DNA of 64,000 nucleotides from Streptomyces plumbidurans. Lineage in GTDB: Bacteria; Actinomycetota; Actinomycetes; Streptomycetales; Streptomycetaceae. Shown here piece after piece: positions 35,692 to 43,995 of the stretch. The notes under the pieces are model-generated. The model saw only the letters and a list, made by a program, of their open reading frames with translations. It made no database searches and was not told the origin of the DNA. Made by a program: the position numbers and the translations under genes. Location of the stretch: the NCBI RefSeq assembly GCF_019857225.1, contig NZ_JAFJSY010000033.1:1-64000 (forward strand), in the 5' to 3' direction. Each line of letters begins with the position of its first letter. Position 1 is the stretch's first letter.

Positions 35692-36015
35692 TCACACGCG
35701 GGGCAGTGACTCCACCCCGATGCCCCCTTCGATCGCCAGGATCCGGTGCAACCGGGTCGCCACCAGCAGGCGCTGCATCTGCGGCGGTACGTCGCGCAGC
35801 ACCAGGCGGCGGCCGCAGCGGCCGGCCCGCCGGTGGACACCCATGATCACCCCGAGTCCGGTGGCGTCCCAGGAGTCCAGTTCGGACAGGTCCAGCACCA
35901 GGTCACCGGCTCCGTCGTCGACAGCCGAGTGCAGGACCGTACGGGCGTCCGCCGCGCTGCGGACGTCGAGGCGGCCCCCGACGACCAGCTCGGCGTGGTC
36001 GCCCCTGATGTACAT
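35692..36015 (-). CDS. STAS-domain anti-anti-sigma-like protein
   Basis: This 107-residue STAS protein resembles SpoIIAA/RsbV. It starts MYIRGDHAEL with a GGGGAG RBS. The usual phospho-Ser position is in the loop before helix alpha-2: here D50-A51-T52-G53 (SWDATGLGVIMG) instead of D-S-S/T-G, so the phosphorylatable Ser is Ala with Thr next to it. Without a Ser it may be constitutively active toward a partner kinase or anti-sigma factor, or use the Thr. Position upstream of the large ATPase gene suggests co-transcription. Confidence 0.85.
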   Translation of the reverse strand: MYIRGDHAELVVGGRLDVRSAADARTVLHSAVDDGAGDLVLDLSELDSWDATGLGVIMGVHRRAGRCGRRLVLRDVPPQMQRLLVATRLHRILAIEGGIGVESLPRV

Positions 36016-36081
36016 ATGCGCTCCCCGTGAATGCGGTGGCGTACTCCGTGACGGTGGCTGTGCAACGTCTGACTGCTTCAG

Positions 36082-36098
36082 CGGCAACGAAGTTGCCG
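36082..36098 (-). terminator. Small hairpin between hydroxyacyl-CoA dehydrogenase and STAS gene
   Basis: CGGCAAC-GAA-GTTGCCG is a perfect 7-bp stem with a 3-nt loop, about 87 bp after the dehydrogenase stop. Confidence 0.4.
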
Positions 36099-36184
36099 TC
36101 TGTAAGCGAACCGATACCGAATTCACCCCTGCGGGTGATGCTCCAGGGGCTTGTGCGGTCTCAGTGGCGGTACGTACTGATGTG

Positions 36185-37033
36185 TCAGTACGTGTAGAAG
36201 CCCCGGCCGCTCTTGCGTCCGATGTCCCCGGCGTCGACCATCCGGCGCATCAGCTCCGGCGGGGCGAACTTCTCGTCCTGCGACTCGGTGTAGATGTTGC
36301 CGGTGGCGTGCAGCAGGATGTCGACGCCGGTCAGGTCCGCCGTGGCCAGCGGGCCCATCGCGTGGCCGAAGCCGAGCTTGCAGGCGAGGTCGATGTCCTC
36401 GGCGCTCGCCACGCCCGACTCGTAGAGCTTGGTCGCCTCGACGACGAGCGCCGAGATGAGACGGGTCGTCACAAAGCCCGCGACGTCGCGGTTGACGACG
36501 ATGCAGGTCTTGCCGGTGGACTCGGCGAACTCCCGCGCGGTGGCGAGGGTTTCGTCGCTGGTCTTGTAGCCGCGGACGAGTTCGACGAGCTGCATCATCG
36601 GCACGGGCGAGAAGAAGTGGACACCGACGACCCGCTCGGGGTGCTCGGTGGCCGCCGCGATCTTGGTGATCGGGATCGCGGAGGTGTTGGAGGCGAGCAC
36701 GGTGTCCGGGCGCACGATCTTGTCGAGCGCGCGGAAGATCTCGTGCTTGACCTCGAGCTTCTCGAAGACGGCCTCGACCACGACGTCGGCGTCCGCGGCA
36801 GCGTCCAGGTCGGTGGTCGTGGTGATGCGGGCGAGGGCGGCGTCGGCGTCGTGCGCCTCCAGCTTCCCCTTGCTCACGAACTTGTCGTACGACGCCTTGA
36901 TGCCGCCGACGGCACGGTCGAGGGCTTCGTCGGTGACGTCTCGCAGGACGACCTCCCAGCCCGCCTGGGCGGAGACCTGGGCGATGCCGGAACCCATCAA
37001 GCCGGCGCCGATGACGGCAAGCTTCCGTGCCAC
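36185..37033 (-). CDS. 3-hydroxybutyryl-CoA dehydrogenase
   Basis: This 282-residue dehydrogenase interconverts 3-hydroxybutyryl-CoA and acetoacetyl-CoA with NAD(P). The Rossmann GAGLMGSGIAQ motif is at residues 9-19; VGVHFFSPVPMM has the catalytic His, and the C-terminal MRRMVDAGDIGRKSGRGFYTY ending is diagnostic. It starts at a GTG. It belongs to the same C4 acyl-CoA set as the thiolase and icmA in this window (ethylmalonyl-CoA or butyrate routes). It is downstream of a TetR gene in the same direction. Confidence 0.95.
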   Translation of the reverse strand: MARKLAVIGAGLMGSGIAQVSAQAGWEVVLRDVTDEALDRAVGGIKASYDKFVSKGKLEAHDADAALARITTTTDLDAAADADVVVEAVFEKLEVKHEIFRALDKIVRPDTVLASNTSAIPITKIAAATEHPERVVGVHFFSPVPMMQLVELVRGYKTSDETLATAREFAESTGKTCIVVNRDVAGFVTTRLISALVVEATKLYESGVASAEDIDLACKLGFGHAMGPLATADLTGVDILLHATGNIYTESQDEKFAPPELMRRMVDAGDIGRKSGRGFYTY

Positions 37034-37170
37034 TGTTGCGACTCCCCTTTGAAACGCCTTACACGCTGTTTACGTATGTTCTTCGGCGGACCTTAGCGCT
37101 CTGTCGGTGCCGTGTGACCGGTAAGTAATGCGCGTCACGTCTCATCTGACGGACATCACACCGGCACGGG

Positions 37171-37812
37171 TCATTCGCTGCCCCGGACGGCGTAGTTGAG
37201 GACCTTCTCGCCCAACAGGTCCTCGATGTCGTCGAGGAGGACGAGGACTTCCCGGGACACCTCGCGCGGATCGCGCCGGTCGGCCATCGCCCGGCCGATG
37301 GCCGCCATGACCGTCTGATGGGCCCAGTTGATCTGACCCGCGATCAGGGCCGGCAGCGGGTCCGCGTCCGTGGTCCCGGTCTCCTCGCGCAGGGTCTGCT
37401 CGAGGTGCTCCTGGATCTGCTGCTGCATGCCCCACATGCGCGAGCGCAGGGAGGGGGCGCCGTGCAGGACCCGCATGAAACGGTCGTAGCCCTCCACCAG
37501 TCCGACCCCGGGCGAGACCGTCTCGACCTCGCGGCGCAGTTCGCGCAGCACGGCGTGGGCGGCCGACTCCCCCGCGTCCCGGGCCCGTACCCAGCGCGAG
37601 AGGCGGTCCACGACTCCGGCGGCACGGTCGAGGAAGAGGTCTTCCTTGGCGGGGAAGTAGTTGTAGACGGTGTTGACGGAGACGTTCGCGGCGTCGGCGA
37701 CCTCGGCGACGGTCACCGCGTCGAAGCCGCGCTCGACGAACAGGCCGGTGGCGACGTCCGAGATGTACTGCCGGGTCTGCCGTTTCTTCCGCTCCCTGAG
37801 CCCCTCTGCCAT
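37171..37812 (-). CDS. TetR-family regulator, divergent from ABC exporter
   Basis: This 213-residue TetR protein has an N-terminal HTH (GFDAVTVAEVADAANVSVNTVYNYF) and the LDRAAGVVDRL effector-domain style. It is divergently transcribed from a DrrAB-type exporter. A perfect dyad fills the 80-bp gap, the usual plan for a drug-induced pump with its repressor. The ligand is unknown; the export system is the likely target. Confidence 0.88.
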   Translation of the reverse strand: MAEGLRERKKRQTRQYISDVATGLFVERGFDAVTVAEVADAANVSVNTVYNYFPAKEDLFLDRAAGVVDRLSRWVRARDAGESAAHAVLRELRREVETVSPGVGLVEGYDRFMRVLHGAPSLRSRMWGMQQQIQEHLEQTLREETGTTDADPLPALIAGQINWAHQTVMAAIGRAMADRRDPREVSREVLVLLDDIEDLLGEKVLNYAVRGSE

Positions 37813-37851
37813 GTCCGGATCGTAGTACTCGCCGGTCTCCCTGAAAATTTG

Positions 37852-37877
37852 GAGTCATTGCAAAATTTCAATGACTC
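37852..37877. promoter_or_regulatory. Putative TetR operator between TetR and exporter
   Basis: GAGTCATTG (37852-37860) and CAATGACTC (37869-37877) are perfect 9-bp arms with an 8-bp AT-rich spacer. They lie 15 bp before the exporter ATG, whose RBS is GGAGG, and 39 bp before the TetR start. Confidence 0.75.
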
Positions 37878-37892
37878 TGTTTTTCTGGAGGC

Positions 37893-38678
37893 ATGGCACC
37901 AGTCATCAGCGCGGCCTCGCTGGCCCGCACCTTCCAGACCAAACGCGGCCCCGTGCAGGCCGTCCGCGGCATCGACCTCACCGTCCACGAGGGCGAGATC
38001 CTCGGCTTCCTCGGGCCCAACGGCGCGGGCAAGACCACCACCCTGCGCATGCTCACGACCCTGCTCGCCCCCACCGGCGGCACGGCCACCGTGGCCGGGC
38101 ACGACCTCGCCACCGATCCGGCGGGCGTGCGGCGGAGCTGCGGATACGTCGCGCAGTCCGGCGGGGTCGACGGGCAGATCGGCGTGCGCGAGGAACTCGT
38201 GACGCAGGGGCGCCTGTACCGCCTGACAAGGACTCAGGCGCTGGCCCGCGCCGAGGAGTTGGCCCGCGACCTGGACCTCACCGACCTCCTCGACCGCAGG
38301 ACGGCCACGCTCTCCGGCGGCCAGCGCCGACGCCTGGACATCGCCATGGCGCTCACCCACCGCCCGAAGGTCCTGTTCCTGGACGAGCCGACGACCGGGC
38401 TCGACCCGGGCAGCCGCGCCGACCTGTGGGACCTGATCCGCGGCCTGCGCGACGAGCACGGCACGACGGTCTTCCTGACCACGCACTACCTGGACGAGGC
38501 CGACGCGCTCTCCGACCGCCTGGTGATCGTCGACAAGGGCGTGGTCGTGGCCGACGGCACGCCGAGCGCGCTCAAGCTCCGGTACGGCGGCTCGATCGAC
38601 GCGAGCCTCCAGGACACGTTCCTCGCGATCACCGGCCGCGGCCCCGCGCCGGTCGACGCGGCTCCCGTAGCCGTATAA
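37893..38678 (+). CDS. DrrA-type ABC ATPase
   Basis: This 261-residue ATPase has Walker A GPNGAGKT (41-48), signature LSGGQRRRL and Walker B LFLDEPTTGLDPGSR. It is of the daunorubicin-resistance DrrA class that powers drug or lipid efflux with a partner permease. The next gene, 30 bp downstream, is the DrrB-like permease. The pair is likely repressed by the divergent TetR through the dyad between them. Confidence 0.92.
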   Translation: MAPVISAASLARTFQTKRGPVQAVRGIDLTVHEGEILGFLGPNGAGKTTTLRMLTTLLAPTGGTATVAGHDLATDPAGVRRSCGYVAQSGGVDGQIGVREELVTQGRLYRLTRTQALARAEELARDLDLTDLLDRRTATLSGGQRRRLDIAMALTHRPKVLFLDEPTTGLDPGSRADLWDLIRGLRDEHGTTVFLTTHYLDEADALSDRLVIVDKGVVVADGTPSALKLRYGGSIDASLQDTFLAITGRGPAPVDAAPVAV

Positions 38679-38708
38679 CCCGTAGCCGTCACAAGGAGTC
38701 CCTCCACC

Positions 38709-39458
38709 ATGCTGCTCCAGGACACGGCCCTCATCTACGGCCGCTATCTGCGTCAGTCCCTGCGTTCCCGTGCCGCCCTGCTCTTCGGGCTGCTGATGCC
38801 GCTGCTGTACCTCCTGTTCTTCGGGCCGCTGCTGACCGGTCTGCCGCTGGGCGGGCGGGGCAGCTCGTGGCAGCTGCTGGTGCCCGGGCTGCTGCTGCAA
38901 CTCGGCCTGTTCGGGGCCTCGTTCGCGGGGTTCGCGATCATCATCGAGAAGGGGCAGGGGGTGGTCGAGCGGATGCGGGTGACCCCGGTCAGCCGGCTCG
39001 CGCTGCTGCTCGGGCGGGTGCTGCGGGACGCCACGGTCTTCGTCTTCCAGGCGGTGCTGCTGGTTCTGGCGGCGGTCGCGATGGGCCTGCGCGCGCCCCT
39101 CGGCGGGGTGCTGATCGGCTTCGCGTTCGTCGCCCTGCTCACGGTCTCGCTCGGCTCGCTGTCGTACGCCCTGGCGATGAAGGTGAGCACTCCGCAGCAG
39201 TTCGCGCCGGTGATCAACGCCATGACCATGCCGTCGATGCTGCTGTCCGGTCTGATGCTGCCGATGAGCCTCGCCCCGGCCTGGCTGGACGTGCTCTCGC
39301 ACGTGATGCCGTTCCGCTATCTGGTGGACGCGGTGCGGGACGCGTACGTCGGCTCGTACGCCACCGCTCACATGCTCTACGGCGTCCTGGTCGCCCTCGG
39401 GCTCACGGTGATCGCCGTGACAGTGGGCACACGCGTGTTCCGGACGGCCGGAGCGTAA
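38709..39458 (+). CDS. DrrB-type ABC permease
   Basis: This 249-residue ABC-2 permease has about six hydrophobic helices and typical cytosolic loop VERMRVTPVSRLALLLGRVLRD. It forms the membrane part of the exporter with the preceding ATPase. The substrate is unknown. The next gene starts 13 bp later, so read-through is possible. Confidence 0.9.
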   Translation: MLLQDTALIYGRYLRQSLRSRAALLFGLLMPLLYLLFFGPLLTGLPLGGRGSSWQLLVPGLLLQLGLFGASFAGFAIIIEKGQGVVERMRVTPVSRLALLLGRVLRDATVFVFQAVLLVLAAVAMGLRAPLGGVLIGFAFVALLTVSLGSLSYALAMKVSTPQQFAPVINAMTMPSMLLSGLMLPMSLAPAWLDVLSHVMPFRYLVDAVRDAYVGSYATAHMLYGVLVALGLTVIAVTVGTRVFRTAGA

Positions 39459-39471
39459 TTACGCTGGCCAC

Positions 39472-40044
39472 ATGGTCAATCTGACGCGCATCTACACCCG
39501 GACCGGCGACCAGGGCACCACCAACCTCGGTGACATGAGCCGGGTCGCCAAGACCGACCTCAGGATCTCGGCGTACGCCGACGCCAACGAGGCCAATGCG
39601 GTGATCGGCACCGCGATCGCGCTGGGCGGTCTGGACGCGGAGGTCGTGCGGGTCCTCACCCGCGTCCAGAACGACCTGTTCGACGTGGGCGCCGACCTGT
39701 CGACGCCGGTGGTGGACAACCCCGAGTTCCCGCCGCTGCGGGTCGAGCAGTTCTACGTCGACAGGCTGGAGGCGGACTGCGACCGCTTCAACGAGCAACT
39801 GGAGAAGCTGCGCTCGTTCATCCTCCCGGGCGGTACCCCGGGCGCGGCCCTCCTCCACCAGGCCTGCACGGTCGCCCGCCGAGCCGAACGCTCCACCTGG
39901 GCCGCCCTCGAAGCCCACGCCGACACCATGAACCCCCTCACCGCCACCTACCTCAACCGCCTGTCCGACCTGCTCTTCATCCTGGCCCGAGTGGCGAACA
40001 AGGAGACGGGGGACGTGCTGTGGGTGCCGGGCGGGGAGCGCTGA
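39472..40044 (+). CDS. PduO-type ATP:cob(I)alamin adenosyltransferase
   Basis: This 190-residue enzyme adenosylates cob(I)alamin to make coenzyme B12. The N-terminal RIYTRTGDQGTTNLGD is the ATP-binding signature, and VARRAERSTW and LNRLSDLLFILAR are conserved. It begins 13 bp after the exporter permease. It supports icmA and other B12 enzymes; meaB in this window is its usual partner in cofactor delivery. Confidence 0.94.
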   Translation: MVNLTRIYTRTGDQGTTNLGDMSRVAKTDLRISAYADANEANAVIGTAIALGGLDAEVVRVLTRVQNDLFDVGADLSTPVVDNPEFPPLRVEQFYVDRLEADCDRFNEQLEKLRSFILPGGTPGAALLHQACTVARRAERSTWAALEAHADTMNPLTATYLNRLSDLLFILARVANKETGDVLWVPGGER

Positions 40045-40384
40045 GTGCGCCTGGCGGCGGGCGTCAGCGGGGCTTGTCGGACGGCGCGCACGGAGGCCGC
40101 GCCCGGCCGGGATCGCCGACGGTCCGTGTCGGGCGGGGTGCGTCAGCGGGCCACGCCCGGCGGGGGCCCTGGCGCACCCCGCCCGGCGGCGAGCGCCAGC
40201 AGTCTGTGACACGCGAGGAGCGCTAGGCGAGCCGCGCCGAACGAAGAGCGCTGCTGGGCCGTGACGAGCGGCGACCGCCCAGGCCGCGCAGGGACTCGGG
40301 AGCACTGGCGGGCCGCGCCCGGCGGCAAGCACTGAGGCCGCGCCCGGCCGGGAGCGTCAGCGGACCCGCGCCCGGCTGCAGCCG
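40045..40384. repeat. 340-bp gap with degenerate GC-rich repeats
   Basis: No gene is supported. The region holds several copies of GGCCGCGCCCGGC(C)GG (40095-40110, 40311-40325, 40336-40351, plus weaker ones near 40148 and 40365), some followed by GCGTCAGCGG. These may be imperfect intergenic repeats. Confidence 0.45.
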
Positions 40385-40603
40385 TCAGCGGTCCGTGTCG
40401 TCCTTTGCTGCGTCCTTGTCCGCCTGGGCCAGGGCGGACTCGGCTGCGGCGACCTTCTTCTCCATGTCCGCGTAGCCCGAGGGGCTTGTGGACGGCGAGG
40501 TGGACGAAGAGGGTGGGGTGGCCGTCGAGCCGTGATTTCCCGCGCAGCCGGCGAGCAGGGCGATGGCCAGCAGGGTCGTGGCTGTTGCCGTTCGGGTGCG
40601 CAT
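40385..40603 (-). CDS. Small lipoprotein
   Basis: This 72-residue protein has a lipobox: hydrophobic core LLAIALLAGC followed by a Ser/Thr/Pro-rich stretch and a charged helix (DMEKKVAAAESALAQADKDAA). It is likely acylated at Cys in LAGC and held at the membrane. The ATG overlaps the preceding stop by one base (TAATG). It ends a five-gene unit with a two-component system, so it may be part of an envelope signal response. Confidence 0.7.
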   Translation of the reverse strand: MRTRTATATTLLAIALLAGCAGNHGSTATPPSSSTSPSTSPSGYADMEKKVAAAESALAQADKDAAKDDTDR

Positions 40604-41010
40604 TACTTGCTCTTTGTGCCGTTGGCGTTGTTCGCGCACCATGTGCGTACGTCGGCCAGGTCCTTCTGGCGTTGCTGCAGCGTGGTGACGAGGGACTTGC
40701 GGAAGGTGAGCCGGTTCTGCAGGTAGGTGGCGATCTCGTCGTGGCCGGCGGTCTTGGCGTTGTTCACGCGCGCCTGGAGCCGGGCGACGGAACCGCGTGT
40801 GCCGGCGCCGGCGTCCAGGCGTTTCAGGGCGCGGTCGATGCGGTGGTCGATCTTCGGCAGCCGCTTGCACAGGCGGTGCGCCCCGTCGCCGGTCGGTGCC
40901 GCCGCCGGGGAGGGCGTGCTCTCGGCCGCGGCCACACCGGTGCCGGTCGCCACGAGTGCCGCGGCGGCCATCCCGACGAGAAGGGTGCGCCTGCGTCGTC
41001 GTACGTCCAT
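40603..41010 (-). CDS. Secreted protein with helical domain
   Basis: This 135-residue protein has an Arg-rich twin-like N-terminus (MDVRRRRRTLLVGMAAAALVAT) and a signal peptide ending near VAAAEST. The mature part is basic with two cysteines (HRLCKRLPKI and VRTWCANNANG), perhaps a disulfide, and a helical repeat of charged residues. The upstream kinase ends 55 bp earlier on the same strand. Function is unknown; a periplasmic sensor partner of the kinase is a possibility but not shown. Confidence 0.7.
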   Translation of the reverse strand: MDVRRRRRTLLVGMAAAALVATGTGVAAAESTPSPAAAPTGDGAHRLCKRLPKIDHRIDRALKRLDAGAGTRGSVARLQARVNNAKTAGHDEIATYLQNRLTFRKSLVTTLQQRQKDLADVRTWCANNANGTKSK

Positions 41011-41065
41011 CTCAGCCTCCGTCTTCAGCGGACGGCCACCTGCGGCCGTCCGGGTCCCGGGGAGG

Positions 41066-42544
41066 CTAGGAGGCATCTTTGGGGAAACTCTGTGACCGTT
41101 TTGTCCCGGCGGTGGTGATCAGCCAGTCGCGCCGCGCGGGCAGCGTGCCCCCGGTGGACGGCAGCCGTACCTCGAAGCGGGCCCCGATGCGCCCGGGACC
41201 GTCGGTGACCGTGACGGTGCCCCGGTGCAGCGCCGTCTGCTGGGCCACGAGCGTCAGGCCGAGTCCGGTGCCCGCGCTGCCGGAACCGCGCCGGAACCGT
41301 TCGAAGATCCGGGTACGGGCCTCGGGCGGCACCCCGGGGCCGCGGTCGTCGACGGTCACCACGACCTGCCCGCCCGCGTCCTCTTCGGCAACGCGCCGCA
41401 CCCCGACCGCCACACTCGCCCGGCCCGCCGCGTCCCGCCCGTGCGCCAGCGCGTTGGCCAGCAGGTTGTCCAGCAGCAGCCGCAGCCCCGGCTCCCAGCC
41501 GTGCACCGTCGCCCCGGGCGCCGCGTCCAGGGTGATCCGCGCGTCCGGCACCCGCGCCCGCGCCTCCGCCACCGCGGCGTCCGCCGTCTCCGACACGTCC
41601 ACCGTCCGGAACGCCTCCGCCTCGACCAGGTCGCCGCGGCCCAGTTCGCGCAGCATCACCAGCAGGTTCAGCAACCGGGCATGCTCGGCGCGCAGATCGG
41701 CCAGCACCTCGGCGCGCTCGGCCTCGGGCAGCCCGGGGTGCCCGGCGAGGATGTCGAGGTTGGTGCCCATGCTCATCAGCGGGGTGCGCAGTTCGTGGGA
41801 GGCCGCCGCGGAGAAGGAGCGGGCGGTGTCCAGCGCCTCGGCAGTGCGCGCGGCCTGCTCGTCGTAGCGGGCGAGGGCCATCCGCAGGGTCGCCGCCAGC
41901 TCGTCGACCTCGGTGACCCCGGTCGGCTCGTGGTGCAGCCGGGCGGTGCTGGTGCGCGGGTCGAGTCCGGCGGTACGGCGGCCGAGGCGGCGCAGCGGCC
42001 CGCTCGCGCCGGTGGCGATGCCCCAGGCCAGCAGCCCGGACAGCGGCACGGCGAGCAGGGTCGTCCACAGCACCCGGCGCCGTACGAGCCGCAGTTGGCC
42101 CTGGTCGGCGGCGTTGGGCGAGAACACCGTCAGGGTGCCGGGGCCGCGGCCGGTGCGCACCGGCACGGTCAGTGCGCGCCAGCTGGTGGCGCCGTCCCGC
42201 ACGGTGACCGGCGTGTTCCTGCGCGCCGGCAGCGGCACCGAGGCGTCCGGCTGCGGGCCTCCGCTGAAGGTGCCGTCCGGGCCGACGACGCGTACGCCGA
42301 CGTCGAGGGCGGCGGTGTACAGCTGCCGTTCCCGGTTGTCGGCCGCCTTGGGCCGCCCGCCCGCGCTGGCCCGCAGCAGGGCCCGGGCGTCCGGCACCAC
42401 GGCGGCGGCGCGGGCCCGCAGATGGTCGTCCTCGGCGCTGTGCAGATCGTGGTCGACCAGCCGCAGCAGCAGCCAGCCGCTGGCCAGCACGAGCAGCGGC
42501 ACGGTGAGCCCGACGGCGAGTCCGATACGGGTGGACAGCCTCAC
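41066..42544 (-). CDS. Two-component sensor histidine kinase
   Basis: This 492-residue membrane kinase has an N-terminal helix, an extracytosolic domain of about 120 residues, a second helix (near TTLLAVPLSGLLAWGIATG), HAMP, the dimerisation His250 in SAAASHELRTPL, and a C-terminal HATPase with N and G boxes (LLDNLLANALAHGRD, DRGPGVP). It follows its OmpR-type regulator by 7 bp. The GTG start is used. The signal is unknown; small secreted proteins sit in the same operon. Confidence 0.92.
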   Translation of the reverse strand: MRLSTRIGLAVGLTVPLLVLASGWLLLRLVDHDLHSAEDDHLRARAAAVVPDARALLRASAGGRPKAADNRERQLYTAALDVGVRVVGPDGTFSGGPQPDASVPLPARRNTPVTVRDGATSWRALTVPVRTGRGPGTLTVFSPNAADQGQLRLVRRRVLWTTLLAVPLSGLLAWGIATGASGPLRRLGRRTAGLDPRTSTARLHHEPTGVTEVDELAATLRMALARYDEQAARTAEALDTARSFSAAASHELRTPLMSMGTNLDILAGHPGLPEAERAEVLADLRAEHARLLNLLVMLRELGRGDLVEAEAFRTVDVSETADAAVAEARARVPDARITLDAAPGATVHGWEPGLRLLLDNLLANALAHGRDAAGRASVAVGVRRVAEEDAGGQVVVTVDDRGPGVPPEARTRIFERFRRGSGSAGTGLGLTLVAQQTALHRGTVTVTDGPGRIGARFEVRLPSTGGTLPARRDWLITTAGTKRSQSFPKDAS

Positions 42545-42551
42545 GACGGCC

Positions 42552-43244
42552 TCACGCCTCGTCCCGGAGCACGAAGCCCACTCCGCGCACGGTGTGCACG
42601 AGCCGGGGCCGTCCGTCCGCCTCCAGCTTGCGCCGCAGATAGCTGACGAAGGTGTCCACGGCGTCGGTGCGGACGTCGAAGTCGTAGCCCCACACCCGCT
42701 CCAGGAGCTGGTCGCGGGTGAGGACCAGGCCGGTGTTGCGGGCGAGCACTTCGAGGAGTTCGAACTCGCGCCGGGTCAGCTCCAGCGGCCGCCCGTCCCG
42801 CTCGGCGGTGCGCGCGGCCGGGTCGATCACCAGGCCCGCGACCCGCAGCACCTCCCCCGCGGGCGGCCGGCGGCGCAGCAGGGCGTGCAGCCGCAGTACC
42901 AGTTCCTGCAGGGCGAACGGCTTGACCAGGTAGTCGTCGCCGCCCGCCTGCAGCCCGGCGATGCGGTCGGCCGTCTCGTCGAGCGCCGAGAGCATCAGCA
43001 CGGGCAGGTCCTGGCCGTCCGCGCGGAGCCGTTCGCACACCTCGATGCCGCTCATCCGGGGCATCGACACATCGAGGACGAGAACGTCCGGCGGCGCCTG
43101 GCCGATCGCCGCGAGCGCCTCGTGACCGCCTTCGGCCGTGCGCACCCGGAATCCACTCAGCCGCAGGCCGCGCTCCAGCGAACGGCGGATGGCCGGATCG
43201 TCGTCCACGACCAGCACACCGCCGGGTCCGCCCGTCTCACTCAT
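42552..43244 (-). CDS. OmpR/PhoB-type response regulator
   Basis: This 230-residue regulator has a receiver domain with Asp58 (VLVLDVSMPRMSG) and the YLVKPF Lys, and a C-terminal winged helix with RTDAVDTFVSYLRRKLE. It starts ATG with GGGAGGGG before it. It pairs with the kinase downstream and follows a four-helix membrane protein gene by 11 bp, giving an operon of membrane protein, regulator, kinase, secreted protein and lipoprotein. Confidence 0.93.
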   Translation of the reverse strand: MSETGGPGGVLVVDDDPAIRRSLERGLRLSGFRVRTAEGGHEALAAIGQAPPDVLVLDVSMPRMSGIEVCERLRADGQDLPVLMLSALDETADRIAGLQAGGDDYLVKPFALQELVLRLHALLRRRPPAGEVLRVAGLVIDPAARTAERDGRPLELTRREFELLEVLARNTGLVLTRDQLLERVWGYDFDVRTDAVDTFVSYLRRKLEADGRPRLVHTVRGVGFVLRDEA

Positions 43245-43255
43245 GCACCCCTCCC

Positions 43256-43834
43256 TCACCGTCCGGTCAGGGTACGGCCCTCCTCGGAACGCGCGGCAGC
43301 GTCGGCCGGGGCCTTCTTGGGCCAGATCAGATACGTCAGCGCGATCAGCCCGTGGATGCCAAGGGCCCTGAGCGCCACCCACTGGAAGGTGCGCAGCGAG
43401 GAGGTGTCGCCGTCGCCGACGTACCAGACGGCGGCCTGCAGCAGGGCGCAGGCGACCGCGGCGGCGACGAGGGTGCGCAGCCACAGCCGGCCCTCGTGCC
43501 GCGCGCGGGCCAGGCCGTACCGCGGGGGCCGGGGCGGACGCGGGGCGCCCGCGAGACGGTGGGCGGCGTGGCCGTCCAGCCAGCTGATCGTGGAGTGGCC
43601 GTAGGCGACGGTGAAGCCGATGTAGAGGGCGGCGAGGCCGTGCTCCCAGCTCGGTTCGGCGCCGTTCCTCAGGTCCACGGCCGTCACCACGAACAGCACC
43701 AGTTCGAGGACCGGTTCGCACAGCAGCAGGACCACGCTCGTACGGCGTCGTTCCAGCAGGTAGCGGACGGCGAGTCCGGCCGCGAGCAGGACCCAGAAGC
43801 CGACCTCGCAGGCGATGATCAGTGCGACGATCAC
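43256..43834 (-). CDS. Four-helix membrane protein in two-component operon
   Basis: This 192-residue protein has about four to five hydrophobic helices (VIVALIIACEVGFWVLLAAG, SVVLLLCEPVLELVLFVVTA, GLAALYIGFTVAYGH, a Arg-rich loop, LRTLVAAAVACALLQAAVWYV and ALGIHGLIALTYLIW). It starts at a GTG with GAGGAG upstream. I do not recognise the family firmly; it resembles integral membrane proteins of unknown role common in actinobacteria. Being first in the two-component operon, it could be a sensor accessory. Confidence 0.75.
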   Translation of the reverse strand: MIVALIIACEVGFWVLLAAGLAVRYLLERRRTSVVLLLCEPVLELVLFVVTAVDLRNGAEPSWEHGLAALYIGFTVAYGHSTISWLDGHAAHRLAGAPRPPRPPRYGLARARHEGRLWLRTLVAAAVACALLQAAVWYVGDGDTSSLRTFQWVALRALGIHGLIALTYLIWPKKAPADAAARSEEGRTLTGR

Positions 43835-43995
43835 GGTTCGCTCCTCACCCGGGATGCGGTCATGTCTCAAGGCTCGCGGCGACCTGCGGGCGTTGCGTCG
43901 TCGTCGCTGACGAAGTCGCGGTACATCGAAAGATGCAGCTGGGGACCCTTCCCGGGGATCAGGCGCGGGGCGCCCGTGCCGTGTTGGATGGAGAC

